Part shown: piece after piece, positions 10,884 to 20,600 of the stretch
How positions within the stretch are numbered: the first letter of the stretch is position 1
How the letters are laid out: every line of letters begins with the position of its first letter
From: Auxenochlorella pyrenoidosa
Lineage: Eukaryota; Chlorophyta; Trebouxiophyceae; Chlorellales; Chlorellaceae
Assembly (NCBI GenBank): GCA_001430745.1
Contig: KQ481955.1
Coordinates: 1,075,563-1,098,270 of the forward strand
DNA length: 22,708 nt
Reading direction: 5' to 3'
Made by a program: the position numbers and the translations under genes
The notes under the pieces: model-generated
Databases searched by the model: none
What the model was told of the DNA's origin: nothing
What the model saw: only the letters and a program-made list of their open reading frames with translations

Positions 10884-13197
10884 TCAGCCCGACTCGCCGC
10901 CTATGAAGGCGCGAACCACCTGGAAAAAGAGTGACAGACGGATACACGGTATCTATTGCTCAAATGGCTCTAGTTCAACCTGCTGCTGTGCATACCTTGC
11001 TTTCCGTCGGAACATGCGCACAATCTCACTCCCAACACCCACGGCGCACCTTCCACAGCTCAGTGGTCAGGCCCGCCACCGCCCCCAGGTAGCAGGCCGC
11101 CTCCCAGCCGCCCAGGCCCTCGCCCCTGCAGGGTAGGCAGCCGGCGGCGGCGGCGCCTGTGAGTGAGGTGGATCCCGAAGTGGGGGAGGGGCCGCCGCTG
11201 GCGCCGCACAGCCCGCTGCCGCTGCAAGCCCGCCGGCGCGGGTTTGCTGCAGCACAGGAGGCCTCCCGCCTTGCCTGAGGAGATGGAGCATGGCCAGGGC
11301 AACCGAGAGTGGCAGCGCCACGGACGCCACCTTGGAGCTGGCGGGGGGGGGGGGGGGGGGCAACTGGGGAGCTGGTTAGCCACGTCGGCAGGAGATCAAG
11401 GGTGTGCATGCGACAGTAGCACATTGACGCCCCGCGGTCTGGGCAAGGGCCGCTGCAGGCGCCTGCCTGGCCTGCCCGCTGCCCAGGCCCCACCTGAGTG
11501 CAAACCAGATGCCCACCGCGTCGCCGTCGTGCAGGGAGCTCATCAGCACCTCCCACTGCAGGGCGGCGGGTAGGGCGGGCAGGGGCAGGTAGCGCAGCAG
11601 GCGGGGGGGCGCGATGACAGCGGCCGAAGCGCGGCAGTGGCATGCAGAAGCAGACTAAAAAGTTGAGCACAGACGGCGGCAGGGACCAAGCACAGCGCGC
11701 TGGAAAAGGCCCCAATGGGCAGGCGCCAGCCCTGGCGCCCAGTCGAGCTATGCCATGCCGCCCAGCAAGGTGCAGTCCAGCCAGCGGGCTCGCGGGGGCC
11801 CCGCCGCCGCCGCACCTGGGTGGCGGGCACCTTGGCCGAGGGCTTGAGCAGCTGGCGCACCACGCGGGCGGGCTCCACATCCCACGACTCGATGTGCTTC
11901 ACCACGAGGCCCGTGTCCTGGGTGCACGGGCGCCCAGGGGGGGGGCGCAGCCCTCAGCGGGCAGCAGGGCTGATGGCAGAGCCGGCTGTGCCTGCGCCTG
12001 CCTGGCCCCCAGGCGCCAGGGAGCAGCACAGGCGGGCGCAGCGCAAGCGCATCCGACTGCTGAGCACCCTCCCCATGGCGCTCGTCCACAGCTTCCCGCC
12101 CGCCCACGCCCCCCACCACACACCGGATCAAACACGTGGGTGGTGCCACCGGCAGCCGCCAGGATGGGGCGCCAGGGCAGGTCCAGGGTGGCGCTGAACC
12201 GCCACCGGGTGCGCAGCTCCTGCTCGCCCTCCTCAAAGGACAGGATGTCCAGCCGGGTGTCCTGCCGGCCGCGAGCGGGGGGGTGGGGGGGTGGGGGGGG
12301 GCGCTGTCCATTTGGGAGGACTGCAGGATGTGCTGGGCTGTCACCTGCCCTAACGCAAACGTGCCGCGCACAGGTTAGGGGCACGCAGTTTGTAGCTTGT
12401 CCGTGTGGGTTGCTTCAGGGAGACTGGAGGCATGGGTGCGCAGGCAGGCGCGGGCTGTCGAGGCCACACGCGCGGGGCCCCAGCGCACCTGCATCAGGCC
12501 TCCCAGGTTGCTGACGTTGCGCTGGAAGCGCTGCACGCCGTTGAACCCGGCAAAGGGGTCGGCAAAGAGGCACTGCGGGTCGTAAGCTGCCATGTCGCCG
12601 GCGCCTGCCAAGCAGGGTACCGGAGCAGGCAGCGGGGCGGGGGGAGTTGAGGATCGGAAACAGGCTGTCAACAAACTCAATGCAATCTGCTGCTCCACGG
12701 CTGCAGCACAGGAAAGGGTGCTCGGGAAGCGGGGCGTGGCCAGCTTGGCAGGGTTGACAGCCAGCCACAGGCAGCGCGTTCCAGCTGTGCCTCAGGTGGA
12801 ATTAAGAAAAACTTGACCTTACATCCACTGGACCGCTGCCCCTCCCCAACAGCAGCCACTTGCCCGAGATGAAGTAGTTCTTTGCATAATCCTCCTTGAT
12901 GGAAGCGATTGCCTGCTCCCGGCTCATCGGCGCGCCTCCCTGCTGCTGCTGCCGGCGCTGCTGCTGTTGGTCTCCCTTTGTTGCGCCCACCACATTGCCG
13001 AATGCCTCTGCGCCAACCCATACCGCCTTCAGGCCGAGACCAGTGCTGCTGGCCTCGCCGCTGCTGCTGTTGTCGCTACTGCTGCTGCTGCCGCCGCCAC
13101 CGCCAGAGCTTGCTTTGCAGGCCACCCGTCTCTGCCTGGATGGTGGGACTGCTCTGGCGATTGTGAACGCCCTTGTTTGGCTGGACGCGAGGTGCAT
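10884..13197 (-). CDS. Predicted plastid-targeted DUF2358 / NTF2-like protein
   Basis: Eight exons on the minus strand: 13197-12864, 12604-12489, 12261-12124, 11917-11816, 11555-11494, 11337-11275, 11125-11050 and 10919-10884, giving 308 residues. The N-terminus is a typical chloroplast transit peptide (MHLASSQTRAFTIAR..., rich in Ser, Thr, Arg, few acids), with a likely cut near RRVACKASS. A Ser/Gly/Gln-rich linker leads to the DUF2358 fold: SIKEDYAKNYFISG, YDPQCLFADPFAGFNGVQRF, ELRTRWRFSATLDLPWRPIL and GLVVKHIESWDVEPARVV. This domain resembles NTF2/SnoaL folds; its biochemical role is unknown to me. After it come WEVLMSSLHDGDAVGIWFAL, a hydrophobic stretch KVASVALPLSVALAMLHLL and a second one around YLGAVAGLTTELW, which suggests membrane attachment. 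Introns 1 (donor GG|GCAAGT at 12863) and 6 (AG|GCAAGG at 11274) need GC donors to keep frame. The last exon is 36 bases. An upstream ATG at 13320 would add a poorer N-terminus. Confidence 0.82.
11343..11360. repeat. Poly-G run (poly-C polypyrimidine tract of an intron)
   Basis: Eighteen consecutive G on the plus strand are 18 C on the coding (minus) strand, lying almost directly before the acceptor at 11339-11338 of the DUF2358 gene. It serves as an extreme pyrimidine tract for that 3' splice site. Confidence 0.9.
12277..12301. repeat. G-rich tract of three long G runs inside an intron
   Basis: G runs of 7, 7 and 9 bases are separated by single T. On the coding minus strand this is a C-rich pyrimidine tract just upstream of the acceptor at 12263-12262. 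The plus strand could fold as a G-quadruplex. Confidence 0.85.
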
Positions 13198-13582
13198 AGC
13201 GCTGAAGGAGAGGCCAGGCGAGAAGGAGTTGGGGACTGGCTGTGGCTCTGCGCCCGAATCGACTGGGCAGGCTTGCAGTATTGCGTAGAGCTGCGATCGG
13301 AAGAAGAACCAGATTGCCAAGGAATGTGCGACCTGCGGCTAGCCATGCCAGCCGGTGTGCCAGAGGTGCCTGGTGCGCTGTCATTGGCGACTGGTTCAGA
13401 CCCCCAGCTCTATTATGCACGCTCTGCGTATCGTTGTCTCGTGACATCCATCTCAAAGGAGCACGAGGAGCGCCCCCAGTTGAGACAGTGTGATGAACTT
13501 GACAAACTGAGCGGCGCTGCAGGCTCTTGGAGACCCTGCCAGACTTGAACGGGTGGACCTCTGATCCACAGGGCCCGGCGCC
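13198..13582. promoter_or_regulatory. Shared upstream region of DUF2358 gene and NUP98-96
   Basis: These 385 bases separate the proposed start codons of two divergent genes and must hold both promoters. An in-frame ATG for the minus-strand gene lies at 13318-13320, so part could be coding. No TATA box or other named element stands out. Confidence 0.5.
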
Positions 13583-16500
13583 ATGAGTTTTGGCTTTGGA
13601 GCGGGAGGTGCGCTTTCACGGATCGCGTGGGCAAGCTGGAGGGGGCTGTTTGTGCTTTCGATGGCATGCACACCTCTCCCTCAGTGCATGGACATGAACA
13701 TGCGTCGCGCTGACTGCCCGCCGGCCTCCTCCTGTTGATGGGCACCCTCCCTTTGCCGTTTGCAGGCTTCGGGGCCTCCTCAAGCCCCTTTGGCAGCACC
13801 TCGCCCTCGCCATTCGGGCAGCAAGCGCCAGCGTTCGGCCAGACAAGCCCGTTTGGTGCCACCGCCTCTGCCTTTGGACAGGTGCGACCGCGGTGGCTGC
13901 AAGGCTGTGCCGGACTCGCTCTGCTCAAGTATTTTTGGTGCAGCAATGGCAGATGTCTGCAAATCTGCAGGAGAGAATGTTTTTGCGCTGTGTACAGCCA
14001 GCATTCCATGCTGCCCTGCTGCTTGGCTGTCCTGGACTGCCACTGCCTGGCCTCACCCCTGGGTGCTCTTGCTGCTGCAGCCTGCTAGCCAGCCGGCATT
14101 TGGGGCGACCCCAGCCCCGGCGTTTGGTGCCTCGCCTGCACCAGGTGAGCTGAGCCCTGTAGCTTGCCTGGGTTCTCAGCTGCTGGCCCACCTGCTGCTG
14201 CTGCTGCTGCCCTGCCTGCGGTCGTCATGCTGCCCCCTGCACCATGCTGCCCCCTGCCCCATGAGCGCAGCGTTTGGCGCGCCGAGCAGCAGCCCAGGCT
14301 TTGGCGCAGCGCAGCCCTTTGGTGCTGCAAAGCCCGCATTTGGTGAGCCACGCCTCCACCGTGCGGTGCCACAGGCTGGGGCGGAGCGGCATGGCTGGCT
14401 GTCTGGGCACGTGGACACACTGCTGGCCTGGCATGGCTTGGTTGCCCCAGCATTTGCATGCCTGAGTCGCCTTCCCGCTTGCCTGCTGCGCCCCCTGTGC
14501 AGGCGGGTTTGGCGCCACCACGACCGCGGCCAGCCCATTTGGGGCGAGCCAGCCGGCGTTTGGGGCGGCCTCGGCGCCTGGTGAGCGCTTGCGCCTTGGG
14601 TGTGTCCTGTGCATCTGTGGGCATTCGCCAGCGCCAGCGCCGTGCTCGTATTGGTACTGGAAACACACCATGCTTGTCTCGTTCCATTCATGCCTGCAGC
14701 CTTTGGTGCAGCTTCCACGCCAGGTGAGGACACGACGCGCTAGCCCGCCTACGTCTCTGGTGGTGGTGCTGGCAGTGATTGCCTCCCTGTGCAGCTGCAG
14801 CAGTCCAGTTGTGCATCCCCGCCTGATGGCCACGTGCCTCTGTCCTGTGCGCAGCCTTTGGTGCGTCCCCTTTTGGCGCGGCACCCTCCTTTGGCGCCGC
14901 TTCTGCCCCTGCCTTTGGCCAGTCGGGTGAGCGCGGGAGGTGTTCCCGGGCCTGCATGCAGGTTCATGCCTTCAGCTGGCCCACTTCTGGCTGCAGCAGT
15001 CATGCTTGAACATGTATCTTCAGAAACCGACCCTGCCCTCGCCCGCCGTGCAGCACCTGCCTTTGGCCAGCCCGGCCTGACAGCTTTCGGCAGCACCACG
15101 TTTGGCGGTGCGGCGCCAGCGGCGGGGGGCTTTGGTGCCGGCGGTTTTGGTGCAGCAGGGGCACGGGGCACACGGTCTGTTGCCTGGCGCAAGACTCAGG
15201 AGCAGGACACAAGCAGCAGCACTGGACCCAAGTCGGGTGGGTTAACTTGGCGGGAATCAGGCCAGCAACAGGGCTGTCGAGCAGGAAGGGGGCTGGGATG
15301 TAGGATGAGGCAGCTGCAAGCGCGCCACTGCAGGCCCTGTCCAATTTGCAGAGTGTTTGGCTGGCGATGTTGACCTCGGGCTGCACTGCCGCTTGAAAGG
15401 CGTTTCCCCCAACCATCAACCCACCGCCACAATGCACCCTGCAGTGGTGTACTTCAACTCCATTTCCTGCATGCCTGAGTATGCCGGCAAGAGCGTGGAG
15501 GAGCTGCGCTGGGAGGACTACGCGGTGGGTGGTGGGCCAGGGCAATCGTGGGGCAGGCTGGGGCAGGATGGCGAGGCGCCCAGGCGGCGGCCCCCGACGG
15601 ACAGCTTACGATCCAGATATGTGCCGCTGAAGGCGAGTGCCGCATAACTGGGCTGTACCGAGGGCTGGCGCTGTGCTGCTGTCGCCCAACTTGCAGGACG
15701 GCTGCAAGGGCAACACGGGTGCTGCCTCCCCCGCGGGGGGCGCGTTTGGCGCCTCCGGCTTTGGCGCCACCGCTGCCAGCAGCCCCTTTGGCGCACCCAG
15801 CAGCAGCCCGGCCTTTGGTGCCGCCAGCAGCCCGGCCTTCGGCGCCAGCGCCCCAGCGTTTGGCGCGTCCTCCGCGCCGGGTGAGAGGCGCCACGGGGCA
15901 GCTTGGCAGTGTGGTGGGCGTGCCTGTCGGTCATGCTCTGTACAGCCACCTGCGCTGCGTCGCCCTGTGCACCCACGCTCCCTCCTCCATCCTGTCTCCC
16001 CACTCCAGCGTTTGGAGGGTTTGGTGCTGCCTCGCCTGCGCCGTTTGGGCAGTCGGCCCCCGCCTTTGGTGCCAGCAGCGCCCCCGCCTTTGGTAAGCGG
16101 TTGCGCACCCGGCCATGCTCTTGCTGATCATTGAGAGCCAGCAGGTCCTGTTGTCAGTTGCTTGCGCCACCCGCTGCGTACTGGCGGCGCCGCCGACCCA
16201 TCCTTGCCTCCCAACTCTCCTTGGCCGCTGCAGGCGGGTTTGGCGCCGCAAGCAGCACACCCGCCTTTGGGTTTGGGGCAGCCTCCAGTTCGGCGTTTGG
16301 GGCGCCCTCCAGCGCCCCAGCATTTGGCCAGGCGTCTGCGCCGGGTGAGGACGGGGGGCAGGGCATGGGTGGTGAGGTGTGCAGTCTCAAATAGGGGCGC
16401 CGGCCTGCTGCTTTGCATGGCCCTGGTCCGGTCCTGGCCCACCAGGCAGTTCAGTTCATTGCACAAGAGCTCAACAGCCCCGACCCACCCAACCACCTAA

Positions 16501-17698
16501 TCACCTGCTACCTTTACCCCCTGTGCAGCCTTCGGAGGGTTCGGTGCGGCCTCCTCCCCCTCGCCCTTTGGGGCAACCGCCTCCCCGTCACCCTTTGGGC
16601 AGTCAGGTGGGGACCATGCGTTGTCAGGTTGGGATGGCGGCAGTTCTCCAGTGGTGTTGGGTGGCCTAGGCAAGCAGCTCACGTTTGCCCTCTGTCCCCC
16701 CACGCTCTGCCTGCCCGTTGCAGCGCCCGCCTTTGGCGCAAGCAGCACCCCGGCGTTTGGTGAGTCATGTGATGGCCAGGCGCCTGATTTCATACGTCAT
16801 CTCAGCTCTGCACCCGTCAAGACCTCTCAATTGGTATGGCAGCCCTGCCCTGCGCACTCCACCTTGTCACTCTGCCTCCCAATGCCCCGATCCTTGCCGT
16901 GCAGGCGGGTTTGGCCAGACATCGGCGCCAGCTTTTGGCGCCACGTCAGCGCCTGCCTTTGGGGCCACCTCAGCACCGGCGTTTGGTTTTGGCGCCGCCT
17001 CCAGCACGCCCGCCTTTGGCGCCTCAGCCCCCGCCTTTGGCGCCGCCTCCAGCGCCAGCCTGTTTGGTGCCGCCAGTACGCCGGCGTTTGGCGCGGCCGG
17101 CGGCACCAGCCTGTTTGGCGCCACGCAGCAGGTGCGCAGTGAAGCATGGGCGGGTGGGCAGTGCCTGCGCCTCTTCGGAACCTTGGTGCTCAAACACCCA
17201 AAAAATGGCATGCCTCGAGCCAAATATCGCTTCTCCATGTCTCCCCCTGCCGGCGCTGCAGAAGCCGGCGACTGGGTTTGGGTTTGGCGCAGCCAGCACG
17301 CCCGCCTTTGGCGCCGCGTCCACCCCGGCATTTGGGGCATCCAGCACGAGCCTGTTTGGTGCATCAAGCGCGCCGGGTGAGTGCCGACGTGCCGCACTGG
17401 CAGGTCTGGCGAGGCAGCCTGCTGCCCAGGAAGGTGCACACAGCTGGCCGATAGTATGTGCGTTGCACGCTTGCGACCCGACCACCGCTTCCCCTTCCCC
17501 CTTCTCTGGCACCTGCCTGCAGCTTTTGGCGCCACAGGCACCAGCCTGTTTGGGGCTAGCCAGGCGGCGCCGTCGTTCACCTTTGCACCCGCGCAGAGCC
17601 AGGCGGCGGCAGCCCCTGGCGCCCTGGTGCCCGCGCAGCCTCTGCAGGCGCCCGGTGTGGCCACCAGCCCTTACGGCGTGCTGCCAGAGCCGCCCAAG
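13583..17698 (+). other. FG-repeat domain, exons 1-17
   Basis: Seventeen exons encode about 65 FG dipeptides, mostly AFGA, PFGA and GFGA, with five SLFGA units at the end of the domain (exons 15-17). Spacers are rich in Ala, Ser, Thr and Pro with almost no charged residues. This composition is typical of the cohesive FG domain of Nup98, which binds karyopherins and fills the pore channel. Only exons 8-9 carry a non-FG insert, the GLEBS region. Exons 4-8 and 11-14 all begin and end in phase 1. Confidence 0.93.
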
Positions 17699-20600
17699 GT
17701 GCGGGTGGGAGCCAGGGGGTGCAGCGCCCTTGTATATGCTGTGGAGCAGCGCCTGGCCGTCGACTGCCCCCTTGCTGTCCTGATGCTGGCATCCCGCCAG
17801 CGCCCCAACCCCCGCTGCTTCACCTCGCCAACTCGCTGCCCACATCCCCCTGCCCACCACCCGCTGCCCTCCCGTCCTCCCCTGCAGGTCTCGCCCGCCC
17901 CCGAGTACAAGGTGGGCTTGACGCAGCGCCCGGCGGGCCTGCTGGCCGGCGGCCCTCCCCGCCCCGCCGCCCTCATCACGCCGCGCTCCATCACCCCCCG
18001 CTCCGGGGTGCGCATGCGCCCGCGGCGCAGCATGAGCGCCACCCGCATGAGCCGCTCGCCGGCAGACTTTCTGGCGGCGGCGCAGGCGCAGGCGGCGGGG
18101 GCGGCGGCGGCTGGCGGCGTCGACGGGCGCGGCGGCAGCGCAACCCCCAACGGCAGCGGCAGCATCTTTGTGCCGCGTGAGAACCCGCGCCGCCTGTTTG
18201 TGCGCGACCCGCTGCCCTCCACGGAGGCGGCAGGCACCTCGTCCACCAGCCCTGCCCTGGGGGCCACGCCCGGCCGGCCCAGCGCGCTGCGCACGCCGGC
18301 CTCTGGCCTGCGCATCACCCCCGGCCCGGGACGCCGCGCCGGCGACGCCAGCGCCGGCACAGCCGCTGCAGCGGGGCGCGACGGCGAGACTGGCGGCTAT
18401 GAGCTGCTGGGGGAGAACGGGTTTGGGCCCTCGGGCGGCGGCGCTGCCGGCGGGCTTAGCGACGCGCAGCTGTCCAGCCTGCTGCCCTCGCTCAAGCAGC
18501 CCGACTACTACACAGAGCCCCCGCTGCAGCAGGTGTGGGCGGTTCAGGGCGTGCCGGGCCAGGGTGACCCCGCACCGTTCCATTGGCTGCCTGGGTGCAG
18601 CCTCACCTGCAGGGAGCGTGGGGCCTCCCCCGGCACCCGCCCCCAGCCACCCGCCCCCCAACACCCTCCGCCCACGCGCTCCCCCCCCTGCCTGCCTCGC
18701 AGCTGTCCGCCATGGCACGCGAGGACCCCGCCAGCCTGGGCGAGGTGGCCAACTTCTGCGTGGGGCGGCGCGGCGTGGGCAGCGTGCGCTGGCTGGAGCC
18801 GGTGGATGTGCGGGGGCTGGACCTGGATGCCACGGTGGCGCTCAGCAAGGGCAGCATCGAGGTGGGTGGCCCGGCGGGTGGCGGCGCAGCCCCTGCAGGC
18901 ACCTCTGTCGAGCAGCGCGGCCCCCTCATCTCGGCCCTGCTCGCCCTGCCCTCCCCCAACCTCCCCGCATCCCTTTTCAATCACCTCCTCCTCAGTCTGC
19001 GTGCCGTTGTCGCCTGCCTGCCTGCTTCTGCCACTGCCTGCCGTTTGGAGCTCCCCGCCTTACGTCACTCCCTGCCCAATGCGCGCCCCCCCCCCACCCC
19101 CCACCCCACACACACACAGGTCTACCTGGACGAGGCCAACAAGCCCGAGGTGGGGCACGGCCTGAACAAGCCCGCCGAGGTGACCATGCTGCGCATCCAC
19201 AAGCTGGACCGAGAGAGCGGCAAGCCCACCGCGGACCCAGAGGCCATAGACAGGTGCGCGCCTGCACGGCGCCTCTGCGGCGCTCCAAGCCCGTGGCGCG
19301 CATGCCCCTGCGCCGCGCTGATCTGCCCAGTGACTTGCGGCCCTTCCGTCTGCAACCTTCCCGCCCCACGCCGCCTGCCCCTCGCTGCCCCTGCGCACCC
19401 CACTCTGCCCGCAGGTTCACCCGCAAGCTCAAAAAGGTGACGGCGGAGCAGGGCGCGCGCTTTGTGTCGTACGACCCCGCCCCCGGCACCTGGAGGTTCG
19501 AGGTGGAGCACTTCAGCAAGTACGGGCTGCTGGACAGCGAGGAGGAGGAGGAGGGGGGGGGCAGAAGGAGGGGCGGGCGGCGGCGCGGCGCGCCACGCGC
19601 AGCAGCAGCAGCGGCAGCGGCAGCGCAGCGGCGGCGGCGGGGAGAGCAGCGACGAGGAGCTGCAGGGGTTTGGAGTGGGGGCGCGGCGGCGCGGCGCCGG
19701 CGCCGGCGCGGGGGCCTGCTGGAGTGGGCGGGGCGGCTGATGGCGAGGCGCCTGCTGGCGGGCCAGGAGAAGAGGAGATGGGCGAGGAGGACGAGATGCA
19801 AGACAGTGAGCTGGGCGCTGCCGCAGGCGGCTTAGCGCCAGCGCGGCAAGACGACGCATGCTTGTGATGCGACATCCCCATGCCTGTGTGCCTGTGTGCC
19901 TGCCTCCCTGCCTGTCAGCAGCTGTTGCTCCCCGTCTGGCTCGACTGGCCCTGACCTGCCGTGACCATTTGCTTTCGGTCCAGCCTTACACCATGTAACT
20001 GACTTGCAGCCACAGGACAGACTTCTAAGCACCTGACAGCCAGTGCTCACTCGCAGCGGCGGCCCTGCCCACCCCGCTGCGCCGCAGGCCAGGGGCGGGG
20101 CGGCAGCGCCCGCCAGGAGGACGAGGATGCCATGGAAGATGCAGACTGGGAGGGCCGGCAGGAGCCGTCGTTTGGGGCGGGCCCCGGCGCCGATGGCGGG
20201 GCTGTGACTGCTGGCGCCGGCCGCGCGCTGCAGCTGTCGCTGCCCGCACAGCTGGGGATGGAGCCAGAGGATCTGCAGCGCATCAGGGACGGCCTGTTTG
20301 CCAGCACCCAGCAGGCCAGGCAGCCGCCAGCTAAGCAGCGACGCACCCTGGCTCTGGGCGCGCCGCCGCAAGCCACTGCAGGTGCCGCAGCAGCAGCGGC
20401 AGCGGCGGCGCAGGCGGCCGCTGCGGTGGGCGCCACGGCTGCGGCCGCGCGCCCGGCACTGGCGGCCCGCAATGCCTGGCGCAAGCAGCAGGCCACGCCT
20501 GTGCGCGCTCCTGCAGCAAACCATGCGGCCGCACCCCGCACCCCGACGCCTGGTGGCCTGCCGCCTCTGCTGCCTGCGGCCCCTCGCCAGTCGCCGCAGG

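Noticed and set aside
13198..13320. Upstream ATG at 13320 extending the DUF2358 protein by 41 residues.
   Set aside because: The extension MAIWFFFRSQLY and what follows lacks transit-peptide character, while the ATG at 13197 starts a typical one. It is possible but less likely.
17024..18718. 564-codon minus-strand open frame over the NUP98 gene.
   Set aside because: It is antisense to well-supported FG exons and autopeptidase exons, and shows no recognisable domain.
19562..19835. Arg-rich tail of the autopeptidase exon read without frame change to TAG.
   Set aside because: Many codons end in A, unlike the rest of the gene, and it does not lead into the in-phase donor at 19804; treated as frame discontinuity.
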